Shown here in pieces: positions 30,907 through 39,648 of a stretch of 64,000 nt of DNA (position 1 is the stretch's first letter; the number at the start of each line of letters is the position of its first letter). Origin of the DNA: Archaeoglobus sp. JdFR-27 (lineage in GTDB: Archaea; Halobacteriota; Archaeoglobi; Archaeoglobales; Archaeoglobaceae); assembly GCA_002011235.1 (NCBI GenBank), contig MTMO01000055.1, positions 1 through 64,000 on the forward strand. The letters run 5' to 3'. A model generated the notes under the pieces. The model worked only from the letters and a program-made list of their open reading frames with translations. It was not told the DNA's origin and made no database searches. The translations under genes were made by a program, and so were the position numbers.

Positions 30907-30958
30907 CTCTTTATTATTTTTTGCTATCTAGGTAAGCAGGATCTTACGATCTGTAAAC

Positions 30959-31322
30959 CTACCAAGGATTAGATAATTCTTCCGGTAATTCTTCCGGTAA
31001 TTCTTCCGGTAATTCTTCCGGTAATTCTTCCGGAATTAAATATCCGAGACTAGACTCATCTTTTTCAAACACATTGAGAAAAAACTTTCTGTATGGTGAT
31101 GGAGAGATTTCCAGCCTTATATCTTTCTTCAGCCTGTAGTATTTTTTCTCTTTCCTTCAATCTGTGTTCAACCAGTCCTGAACTTTCCAAAATATCGAGA
31201 TGATATTTTACAGTCTTTCCATCAATTCTCAGCTCCTCTACGATCCCTGTGACACACCTCTCACCTCTAGATAACATCTTCAATATCTAAAGCCTTTTCT
31301 TTGAACCCAGCATTTCAATCAT
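30959..31322 (-). pseudogene. Degraded winged-HTH (ArsR-like) regulator with C-terminal PEEL repeats
   Basis: MIEMLGSKKRL*ILKMLSRGERCVTGIVEELRIDGKTVKYHLDILESSGLVEHRLKERE(frameshift)KYYRLKKDIRLEISPSPYRKFFLNVFEKDESSLGYLIPEELPEELPEELPEELPEELSNPW*; total length is 3n+1. Confidence 0.8.
30975..31033. repeat. 12-bp tandem repeat AATTCTTCCGGT, about 5 copies
   Basis: Direct reading; encodes LPEE on the minus strand. Confidence 0.97.
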
Positions 31323-31375
31323 TTATATATAAAATTCCTAAGAAAATTTATATAGTTTTGCTATCCATTCGAGGC

Positions 31376-31654
31376 ATGGCACATCTTCCAATATTGCGAG
31401 ACAAAAAAAGAGTTATAGAAACAGGGGAATTCGAATTTGAGACTTACGTATCAAAAAAAGAGCTTATAAATTTCCTAAAAAACCTGATAGAACAGATGGA
31501 ACATGGAAACGAAGTAACTATAAGTTCTGATGAATGGGAAATAAATTTCAATTTCACAGAGCCGGTTGAGGTGGAGATAGAACTCAACAGCGATGAGAGG
31601 AAACTTGAAATCGAGATCGAATTTAGACAACGATCAAAAATTCAGAGTGGATAG
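31376..31654 (+). CDS. amphi-Trp domain-like protein
   Basis: FEFETYVSKKELINFLKNLIEQMEHGNEVTISSDEWEINF; internal ATG preferred to the ORF-track start. Confidence 0.75.
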   Translation: MAHLPILRDKKRVIETGEFEFETYVSKKELINFLKNLIEQMEHGNEVTISSDEWEINFNFTEPVEVEIELNSDERKLEIEIEFRQRSKIQSG

Positions 31655-31844
31655 GAATTACAATTAACTAATAAAGTCGTTAAATCGAAATTAACAAAAA
31701 CCAATTTCTTTCTCCTTAGTTTAACAAAAAAACAACTTTCAAAAAGAGTGCTCGTTATCTGCCAATTGAAAGGTAAAGGTTTTAATAGATACTAAAAAAT
31801 AAGGAAAAGGTTAAATAAACTCCTCCAACCCAAGTGAAAAATGT

Positions 31845-33254
31845 ATGAAATTTGATGTTATCATTGTTGGAGCTGGGCCAGGAGGGATGTTCGCGGCCCA
31901 TAAACTGGCAGGAAAGCTCAAGGTTGCTGTTTTTGAGATGGGAAGGGATATAAATAAAAGAAGATGTCCAATAGATTTGTCTGAGGCTTTCTGTATGAAA
32001 TGTGAGCCATGTAACATAACTTCAGGTGTTGGAGGAGCTGGAGGACTTTCAGATGGAAAACTTAATTTCGTAAAACCCGAGTATCCTTCGAGCTTCACGG
32101 TTGGTGGAGACTTCTTGGGGCTTATCGATCAGAATTATCTTTTGGAGAAGATGAATGAAGTAGACTCAATTTTTTTAGAAAATGGAGCTCCTGATGAAGT
32201 TTATGGAATGGACAATGGAAAACTGGATGAATTTCTCAAAAAAGCTAATGCAGCTGGAATAGAGTTCGTTCCACTCAAGCAAAGGCATGTCGGCAGTGAT
32301 GAACTTCCAAAGGTGATAAAAAACATTGAAAACTATTTGATTGGAAATGGAGTTAAGATCTTTCCAAAAACATCGGTTGTGGATATCAACCCAGTTGAGA
32401 AAAAAATCGTAACGTCAAAGGGAAAGGAGTATAAGTATGATAAACTGATCGTTGGGGTTGGAAGGTGGGGGGCGGAATGGCTTGAAAAATGGACTGAAAA
32501 GTACGAGCTTGCAGTCAGCAAGGACTCCGAGGCTAGAGCAATAGATGTTGGAGTTAGGGTTGAGGTTCCAGCATCGATAATGGAGGAGATTACATCGGTT
32601 ATTTACGATCCAAAGCTTAAAGTTGTGACGAAGAAGTATGACGACTACCTCAGGACTTTCTGCACCTGTCCATGGGGATGGGTGATAAGAGAAGACTATG
32701 GAGATTTCTGTTTAGTTAATGGACACAGTAAAGCAAAGGAGAGATCGAACAATACAAATTTTGCCCTTCTTGGCCACTACAAATTTACAGAACCTTTCGA
32801 ACACCCAAATGAGTGGGGAAGAGATCTCGCAAGGATTACTACGAAGCTTGGTGGTGGGAATCCAATTGTCCAGAGGTTAAAGGATCTTAGGCTTGGAAGG
32901 AGGAGCACAGAGAACAGAATAAAGAGCAATATTCTCGTGAGACCAACACTTGAGAAGGCAATTCCCGGAGATATAAGCCTTGCTTATCCAGGAAGGGTCG
33001 TTACCGATATATTAGATGCTTTAGAACAGCTGGATCGTGTAATTCCAGGTGTTGCGGATGATTCAACCCTGATCTATGCACCAGAAATAAAATTCTATTC
33101 TTTAAAATTGAAGGTTGATAAGAACATGAGAACGAACATAAAACACGTTTACGCAATTGGAGACGGAGCTGGAATTAGTAGAGGGATTGTTGGAGCTGCT
33201 GTGACTGGATTAATAGCAGCAGAGAGCATACTGGGGGATTTTAAGAAAAATTAG
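31845..33254 (+). CDS. FAD-dependent oxidoreductase/dehydrogenase
   Basis: MKFDVIIVGAGPGGMFAAHKLAGKLKVAVFEMG; C-terminal HVYAIGDGAGISRGIVGAAVTGLIAAE. Confidence 0.92.
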   Translation: MKFDVIIVGAGPGGMFAAHKLAGKLKVAVFEMGRDINKRRCPIDLSEAFCMKCEPCNITSGVGGAGGLSDGKLNFVKPEYPSSFTVGGDFLGLIDQNYLLEKMNEVDSIFLENGAPDEVYGMDNGKLDEFLKKANAAGIEFVPLKQRHVGSDELPKVIKNIENYLIGNGVKIFPKTSVVDINPVEKKIVTSKGKEYKYDKLIVGVGRWGAEWLEKWTEKYELAVSKDSEARAIDVGVRVEVPASIMEEITSVIYDPKLKVVTKKYDDYLRTFCTCPWGWVIREDYGDFCLVNGHSKAKERSNNTNFALLGHYKFTEPFEHPNEWGRDLARITTKLGGGNPIVQRLKDLRLGRRSTENRIKSNILVRPTLEKAIPGDISLAYPGRVVTDILDALEQLDRVIPGVADDSTLIYAPEIKFYSLKLKVDKNMRTNIKHVYAIGDGAGISRGIVGAAVTGLIAAESILGDFKKN

Positions 33255-33258
33255 TTGA

Positions 33259-34401
33259 ATGGGATTCTGGGTGGTTGAAATGATGGAGAAAGCGAAAAAG
33301 ATAGCAGGAGAATATGAAGATGTCACAATAGGTATCTTTGGTTCTCATTCAGCAAAGGAGACAGGAATTTCTGCCAAAAGTTTCGGTCTAAAAACGGTTA
33401 TAATAGTTCAGAAAGGGAGGGAGAAACTCTATACAAATTTTAACAGACACCTCTATGACGAAATTCTTCTCTTAGATTCCTTTAAAGATCTTTTGAATAA
33501 AGAGATTCAGGAGAAACTTGTGGAGATGAACACGATATTCATTCCTAATAGGAGTTTTGCCGTTTATGTGGGATACGATGGAATTGAGAAGGAATTTCTT
33601 GTTCCGATATACGGTAACCGATTCATGCTTAGGGCTGAAGAGAGAAATTTTGAGAGAGGGCAGTATTATCTTCTAAAGAAGGCTGGATTGAGATTTCCGA
33701 TAGAATTTTCCTCCCCTGAAGAGATCGACAGGCTCGTTGTTGTAAAGGTTCAGCAGGCCAAAAACCCGCTTGAGAGGGCATTCTTCTACGCTTCATCTCC
33801 AGAAGATTACTACAAACAGGCAGAAGAACTTCTCAAAGCCGGTGTTATCAACAAAGAAGGATTAAAAAAGGCCAGAATCGAGGAATACATTCTGGGAGCG
33901 AGATTCAATGCGAATTTCCACAGTTATGCTTTAAAGGATGTTTTTGGAAATTTCGATTTTGTAGGATTTTCCGATAGGAGGCAGGTAAACCTTCAGGGCT
34001 TCCTGAATCTTCCCGCAAAGGATCAGCTAAAAATCGATGTGCCAGTTAGGAACGAAGAGATCGGCCATTTTGGTGTTACGATGAGAGAGAGCAAGCAGCA
34101 GATGATCTACGAATATGCCGAGAGGTTCATCGAAACTTGCAAAGAAGAATATCCTCCAGGACTGATCGGCCTCTTCGGTCTGCAAGGGGCAATAGCTTAC
34201 GATGTTAACGACAAACTCGACTTCTTCGTCTTCGATGTTTCTCCAAGAGTGCCAGGAGATCCTGCTATCGGTCCAACCTCCCCTGAGATGAGAAATCTAA
34301 AGCTGAAACATGGTATAAATATCGAAGACCCTCTAGATCTCTCGATGATGGAGATAGCGAAGGCGAAAGAGTTGGGAAGGCTGGATGAGATTGTAACCTG
34401 A
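33259..34401 (+). CDS. purP: Formate--phosphoribosylaminoimidazolecarboxamide ligase family (PurP)
   Basis: IGIFGSHSAKETGISAKSFGLKTVIIVQKGRE; ATP-grasp-like C-terminus; the start may be internal. Confidence 0.88.
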   Translation: MGFWVVEMMEKAKKIAGEYEDVTIGIFGSHSAKETGISAKSFGLKTVIIVQKGREKLYTNFNRHLYDEILLLDSFKDLLNKEIQEKLVEMNTIFIPNRSFAVYVGYDGIEKEFLVPIYGNRFMLRAEERNFERGQYYLLKKAGLRFPIEFSSPEEIDRLVVVKVQQAKNPLERAFFYASSPEDYYKQAEELLKAGVINKEGLKKARIEEYILGARFNANFHSYALKDVFGNFDFVGFSDRRQVNLQGFLNLPAKDQLKIDVPVRNEEIGHFGVTMRESKQQMIYEYAERFIETCKEEYPPGLIGLFGLQGAIAYDVNDKLDFFVFDVSPRVPGDPAIGPTSPEMRNLKLKHGINIEDPLDLSMMEIAKAKELGRLDEIVT

Positions 34402-34514
34402 GGTCATAACCTGAAAGTAGTACAATGATAAATCAAGAGTAATATATACATATATACAACAATTAAACAAGACTTTAAGAAAAAAGCAAGGAAAGTCAGA
34501 TAAAAATCACCAAA

Positions 34515-34892
34515 TCATTCAACAAGAACAGCGTTAATCACGCCTTCCTGAGATGGACGATTGGTAACCCTGGCATTTCCGATGGATGTTTCGATAATAG
34601 CTCCTTTCGTTATAACATTCTTCCTCACATAATGGACATGGGCCTTATTTTCAATGACATTCTTGATTTCAGCCTTGACAACTTTGTTTTGTTTTGGATC
34701 GTAGACGTTAGCGAATTTATCCATGACAAGCTTTATTTTAATGTTTCCCCCCCTGCCTCGCTCTTTCTTAATCTTTCTATCCCCTATCAGGGTTTCAACT
34801 TGCGGTCTCCCAAGCTCATACTTCCTTTTCTTCCTTGCACTCCTTATCAGCTTCCCTGTGAATGTTCTTCTACTTCTTCCCTGCCAAACCAT
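34515..34892 (-). CDS. rps8e: 30S ribosomal protein S8e
   Basis: MVWQGRSRRTFTGKLIRSARKKRKYELGRPQVETLIGDRKIKKERGRGGNIKIKL. Confidence 0.95.
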   Translation of the reverse strand: MVWQGRSRRTFTGKLIRSARKKRKYELGRPQVETLIGDRKIKKERGRGGNIKIKLVMDKFANVYDPKQNKVVKAEIKNVIENKAHVHYVRKNVITKGAIIETSIGNARVTNRPSQEGVINAVLVE

Positions 34893-35018
34893 CTGAACCA
34901 CCTAGCCTGGCAAATTCCCCAACTCTACTTAAATATTTTTCTTATGTTAAAGGTTTGATGAGTCAGGAGTCAAAGATTTGATGAGTCAGGATTGTTTTTC
35001 TAATTTAACATGATCGAA

Positions 35019-35747
35019 CTAAACTACCCCAGCTTCTTCAAGCAGCTTTTCATTTTCCAGAATTTCAAGTCCACCGTCAGCCTTTATTTTCTTGTCGATT
35101 CCTAAAAGAACAATCCTTTCTGCAATTCTCGGAACTATCTCAAGTTCATGAGTTGCTGTTATAATCGTCGACTTGCTTTTCTCTATTATCCCTAGAATCT
35201 TTCTCCTGGTTTTCCCATCAACATTAGCAGTGGGCTCATCGAGGAAAAGAATTCTGGGCTCAAGCATTATCGAGCAAACTATAGATATTTTTTTCTTCTC
35301 ACCACCACTCAGCCTGAAAGGTGGCTTCTCTAAAATCCCCTCAATCTCGAATTTTTTTGCAAATTTTTCGGCAATTTCAATCGCTTCGTCGAAAGGGATG
35401 CCTAACTGGGCGGGAGTATAAAGCAACTCTTCCTTAACTGTTGGATTGAACAGGAAATCATCAGGGTTTTGAAACACCACACCGATATTTCTCCTCAAAA
35501 ATTCAACATTTTTTTTGTTAGGTTTATATCCTAAAATCTCTACATCGCCGGTTGAGGGGGAGATAAGGCCGGATAAGAGCATTATAAGGGTTGACTTCCC
35601 GCTACCATTTGGGCCTAGTAGTACGACTCTCTCTCCATCTTCAATTTGCAAACTAATCTTCTCGATGCCAACCGTTCCATCGGGATATGTGTATGAGATA
35701 TCCTTAGCTACTATCGCTTTCAGACGTGAACCTCCCAGATAAACCAC
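35019..35747 (-). CDS. cbiO: Cobalt/nickel ECF transporter ATPase CbiO
   Basis: Walker A LLGPNGSGKSTLI, signature LSGGEKKKISIVCSIM; next to cbiQ/N/M. Confidence 0.93.
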   Translation of the reverse strand: MVYLGGSRLKAIVAKDISYTYPDGTVGIEKISLQIEDGERVVLLGPNGSGKSTLIMLLSGLISPSTGDVEILGYKPNKKNVEFLRRNIGVVFQNPDDFLFNPTVKEELLYTPAQLGIPFDEAIEIAEKFAKKFEIEGILEKPPFRLSGGEKKKISIVCSIMLEPRILFLDEPTANVDGKTRRKILGIIEKSKSTIITATHELEIVPRIAERIVLLGIDKKIKADGGLEILENEKLLEEAGVV

Positions 35748-36511
35748 CAGACAAATCCAGAGACGAAGGTGATAAAAAATGCTTCGATGGGTCTGAACTT
35801 TAGTGGGAAGGTATATGGCTTATGCCTAAATCCTCCTCTAGAGAGCGAAGAGAGATAAACCCTCTCCGATCTTTCCAGAATCCTTATGAAGAGGACTCCA
35901 AGAGCATTGCCTCCATTTTTCCATACTTCAGAGAAGCTTAGTCTTTTCACTCTTCTACTTTCCCTAGCAAGGAGAATCCTGAGCATTTCTGAGAAGGTCA
36001 GAGTTATGTACCTATAGGTTAAAACCAAAACGGAGATAAATGATTCTGGAACCCTAAAGAACCTTAACGTTGAAATGATTTCAGAAAAAGGGGTTGTAAG
36101 GATTACCAAACTTAGAATGGAAACTGCGATGAAAACTCTCATCGAGAAGATCAACGCATAAATGAGTCCACTTTCAGAGAAGCCTATCCCCCACCCCTCA
36201 AAAAAGAATGCTTTTGGAAGTACAACGATAAAGGAAAAAAGAGGAAAAAGCCAAACCCGCGAAAGGAAGAGTTTAGGTTCAATTTTTGACGAAAGTATAA
36301 AGAAAGCAATCAGAAAAAACATGGGAGATAACTTGAGTGGATCAAATGTGGAGAGAGGAAGAATTAAAAGTACCAACATCCCCGGAATCTTAAACCTTGC
36401 ATCGAGTTTTTGGAGAAAACCATCTCTATATACAATCTTCTCAGTCGCGAAAAAATTATGGAAGAAGTTTGTTGCTTCCTTCAAGCTTTTGTCTATTAGA
36501 TCCATTTCCAC
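35720..36511 (-). CDS. cbiQ: Cobalt/nickel ECF transporter permease CbiQ
   Basis: T-component motif RILLARESRRV...LFIRILERSERVYLSSLSRGG. Confidence 0.92.
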   Translation of the reverse strand: MEMDLIDKSLKEATNFFHNFFATEKIVYRDGFLQKLDARFKIPGMLVLLILPLSTFDPLKLSPMFFLIAFFILSSKIEPKLFLSRVWLFPLFSFIVVLPKAFFFEGWGIGFSESGLIYALIFSMRVFIAVSILSLVILTTPFSEIISTLRFFRVPESFISVLVLTYRYITLTFSEMLRILLARESRRVKRLSFSEVWKNGGNALGVLFIRILERSERVYLSSLSRGGFRHKPYTFPLKFRPIEAFFITFVSGFVWWFIWEVHV

Positions 36512-36526
36512 TCCCTTGTCTTTTTC

Positions 36527-36808
36527 TCATCCCCCATCTTTTGAGATTGCTTTTGCCACACCAAATGTTACCCCCATGGTTATCAGAGTTCCAATTACTG
36601 CAGAGATGAGAGTCCCAGAGAACATATCCAACCCAGGAACAGAATAATCAGGTAATATGCCTTCATAAATTGGATTTTCTTCTACACCAAGCCTTTCTGC
36701 AATGTTTTCAAGGGGTTCTGAATACCCTACAAGCTCGGCTGCGTATGCAAAGAGGGGTGAGAGGATTATTAGAACTCCAAGAACGAACCAGAATTTTCTC
36801 GAGAACAT
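36527..36808 (-). CDS. cbiN: CbiN-like/PDGLE domain membrane protein
   Basis: FGLVLG-type N-terminus; SPLFAYAAELVGYSEPLENIAERLGVEE; located between cbiQ and cbiM. Confidence 0.82.
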   Translation of the reverse strand: MFSRKFWFVLGVLIILSPLFAYAAELVGYSEPLENIAERLGVEENPIYEGILPDYSVPGLDMFSGTLISAVIGTLITMGVTFGVAKAISKDGG

Positions 36809-36812
36809 ACTA

Positions 36813-37442
36813 TCACCCGGAAACCGTTTTTTGTAGTATGTCAGGCCTCGAAGAGGCTATATACCCAACAACTCCAGCCGTTACGAATCCTTCAACAATC
36901 CCAAGCAATCCATGCCAGATTCCCATTACCGGAACCGTCACAGCAATAGAGTAATCAAAGGAACTTGAAAGACCAATCTCCAATCCAGCGAAGATTGCTG
37001 CAAAGGTTATTCCAATCCAACCAGCGATCGCTGAGGCAAGAAAAATACCTCTTTTCTCTAACAACTTATATGTGTAGTACCCAACAAAGACGTTTACAAC
37101 TCCCATGTTCCATATGTTTGCCCCTAAGGCTGTTATTCCCCCATCAGCAAAGACAAGGGACTGTATAACAAGAACGGATGCCATAGCAATGCAGCCAGCA
37201 AATGGCCCAAGAATTATTCCAGCCAAGGCTCCACCAACAAAATGTGCTGAAGTTCCTCCTGGGATTGGCCAGTTAAGCATTTGGGCAGCGAAGATGGATG
37301 CAGCAACCATCCCAACAACAGGAGCTTTCTTATCATTCAGCTCTTTTCTTGCTTTAACAATAGAAATTACGACTACGATTCCAGTTAGGATATAAAATAT
37401 CAGTGCAATATCCAAGTCGAGGAACCCATCAGGTATGTGCAA
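36813..37442 (-). CDS. cbiM: Cobalt transport protein CbiM
   Basis: MHIPDGFLDLDIAL; PIPGGTSAHFVGGALAGIILGPFAGCIAM. Confidence 0.95.
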   Translation of the reverse strand: MHIPDGFLDLDIALIFYILTGIVVVISIVKARKELNDKKAPVVGMVAASIFAAQMLNWPIPGGTSAHFVGGALAGIILGPFAGCIAMASVLVIQSLVFADGGITALGANIWNMGVVNVFVGYYTYKLLEKRGIFLASAIAGWIGITFAAIFAGLEIGLSSSFDYSIAVTVPVMGIWHGLLGIVEGFVTAGVVGYIASSRPDILQKTVSG

Positions 37443-37585
37443 GTTTCCACCCCCATAACATCTTTCGTAACATCTTTATGACTTTGAGTGATACTTGTTA
37501 ATAAAATTTTTCATTTACTGAATAAGTTTTTTGCTGAATAGTTGTCTTTTTTCCGAAATTACTGCCCACTTCAACAAACACATGT

Positions 37586-37723
37586 GTGAAACTTGATGAA
37601 AAAGTGATAAGGTGGACGATCAGAGAGAAGAAGGAGACACCAACAAATGAGATAGCGGAAATCGAGAATATACTCCAAGAATACACTTATGAAAGATACA
37701 CTATGAAAGGGAGCATTCTATAA
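37586..37723 (+). pseudogene. Truncated transposase-type HTH fragment
   Basis: From GTG: VKLDEKVIRWTIREKKETPTNEIAEIENILQEYTYERYTMKGSIL*, resembles N-terminal HTH domains of archaeal IS transposases. Confidence 0.5.
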
Positions 37724-37833
37724 GTTTATAGCATACTGACTGGTTCTATTACAATTGAGGGCCATATTTTCTCAATTTTCAAGCAATTTTCCCAAATTCA
37801 CATAAAAATCGATTTCAGCTAACTTCAGAGTTT

Positions 37834-38240
37834 TTATTCCGAGATTGCCTTAACCCCATTCTTTTCCAACAAAACAACCGTTTTACCATCGCCCTCGATC
37901 TGCCTACCCGAAAAAGAGCCATCGTAGATTTGCCCGCAACCGCAAGATGAGCTTCCCTATTTCATAATTACCTCTTTAACACCAAACAACTCCACCAGCT
38001 TCAAAACCTGTTGTGCTCCTCTTTCAAGATGGGCAGTAACATCTTTCCCGGAAATTGTGATTGCTCATCCTTCTCTTAGCTCTATAGACCCCCTATAGAT
38101 TGGTAAACCGCCAAGCTGCTCTGGACAAACAGGATCTGAGTTTATCTTTTGCCAGCTCGACAATCTTTTCATTAAGACTGCTTTTACCATCGTATCTGCA
38201 TTCTATTCCAAGCAAGCAAGCGCTACAAAACCTCGTAATC
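37834..38240 (-). pseudogene. DUF523 (YbbK-like) gene remnant
   Basis: CSACLLGIECRYDGKSSLNEKIVELAKDK(frameshift)DPVCPEQLGGLPIYRGSIELREG*AITISGKDVTAHLERGAQQVLKLVELFGVKEVIMK*GSSSCGCGQIYDGSFSGRQIEGDGKTVVLLEKNGVKAISE*. Confidence 0.85.
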
Positions 38241-38542
38241 CAGATTTGAGCTCATTTGAGTTAAAATTTGCTAATTTTTGCTTAAGTTTATTCTCGGATA
38301 TTATCCATTGTGATCCCCTGATATAGAGGTAGTAAATTTAAAAATATAATAATTTGAATAATTTGAATAGAAAATAAATCCAAGATTAGAGACCAGAAGT
38401 GGAATTTTATTATTATTTTCGACGAGCCCAGTAAAGATGTGATCATTAAGATACTGGGAGTTTAAAAGAAAGTATGGGTTGAGAAATCCTATCTTACGGT
38501 CTTCATTTAGGAATAGGAAGATACAACCACGATTTTAGAAAT

Positions 38543-39574
38543 TCAGAAATACCAAGTTTTCGGAAGTTTAAGCTTTCTAAGAGAGAGAAAACCACATCCA
38601 TCGAAGCCACCAATAAAAACAAGAAAATCCTCCAGAGCTCTTTTGTGTTCGATGTTACCATCCAACGGGGTTCTGATATTTTTAAGATCGCCTTCATTCA
38701 CAATTTTGTTCACTTCCCTGCCAAAGGTCCATATTAAATCGTCCAAAACGTCAGGAGGAATATTTGATGCTCTTGAAACCATCTCAAACACTTCTCTGGT
38801 TGCATTTCTAAGATATTCAACCTCTTTTTCATTCAGCTGCTCCTTTCTTGCAATTTTCCCTTGCAGTGCATATGCCTCAACAAGCCCAGTTCTCAGCGCT
38901 ACCTCCATCAGGATGTTATCAACCGGAAAGCTGAGATTTTCGATATCAGCAGGCTCAAAATAACCCTGTCTTCGCAAAATCTTGACCAGAAGATAGCTTT
39001 TCTTCGTCAACGGGTCTTTGTAAGCCTGAAATTTTCTCAGTTGCTGGAGAACCCCTATTTTATCCGATCTGAGAAGATATCCCTCCGAGGATTTCAGTAA
39101 ATTTCTGAGATCGCCTTCGTAGCTATCAATCAACCTTTTTGCACAGTCCCTTAAAAGCAACGCCCTCTCGGCAGGATCTTTAATTGTGACATCGCCTACA
39201 CTGAAAATCCTTGCTACGTCTTTTTCAGTAATTTTAATCATTTTCTTAGCGGTAAAAAGATCCGGCTCATTTTCTTGAGCCCTTCTCGCAAGGAAATACA
39301 TCAGATCAGAGCCGTGATAAAATTTTCCTCCAACAAAGGCTTCAAACCTCTTAGGCTCGGGATGGGTTCTATGGTCTATTGCAACGAGAAAGAATACGTA
39401 ATTTGAATAGATGAATTCATCATCTTCGGGAAATAGATCTGGTGAATCGAAGGAGATTGCTTTGTACCCCAATTTTTGGATGATTTTTCCCAACCGCTTT
39501 ACCCTATCCTCGTTTATTTCGATGTTTACTTTGTTTACTCTATTTACTCTGTTTATTCTAACCATCCCAATCAC
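38543..39574 (-). CDS. Conserved archaeal protein, possibly related to queuosine-salvage nucleosidase (Qng1/DUF2419)
   Basis: FFLVAIDHRTHPEPKRFEAFVGGKFYHGSDLMYFLARRA; ...PAERALLLRDCAKRL...LLRSDKIGVLQQLRKFQAYKDPLTKKSYLLVKIL; family assignment by pattern only. Confidence 0.45.
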   Translation of the reverse strand: MIGMVRINRVNRVNKVNIEINEDRVKRLGKIIQKLGYKAISFDSPDLFPEDDEFIYSNYVFFLVAIDHRTHPEPKRFEAFVGGKFYHGSDLMYFLARRAQENEPDLFTAKKMIKITEKDVARIFSVGDVTIKDPAERALLLRDCAKRLIDSYEGDLRNLLKSSEGYLLRSDKIGVLQQLRKFQAYKDPLTKKSYLLVKILRRQGYFEPADIENLSFPVDNILMEVALRTGLVEAYALQGKIARKEQLNEKEVEYLRNATREVFEMVSRASNIPPDVLDDLIWTFGREVNKIVNEGDLKNIRTPLDGNIEHKRALEDFLVFIGGFDGCGFLSLRKLKLPKTWYF

Positions 39575-39648
39575 CTTAAACCAAATTTTGTTGCTTAACT
39601 TTTTAAATTTAAGCCCTAAGCTAAAAGCAAAGGAGGGGTAAAACCAAG

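Noticed and set aside
30975-31033. 12-bp repeat as a CRISPR-like array
   Set aside because: No spacers; simple in-frame coding repeat (LPEE).
31287-31289. In-frame TAG codons (here and in the DUF523 remnant) as pyrrolysine codons
   Set aside because: Both genes also carry frameshifts, one has an in-frame TGA, no pyl genes are visible, and TAG ends ordinary genes in this window (e.g. 639-1163 and 10648-11376).
37498-37686. ORF 37498..37686 (-, 62 aa)
   Set aside because: No motif; overlaps the better-supported plus-strand transposase HTH relic.
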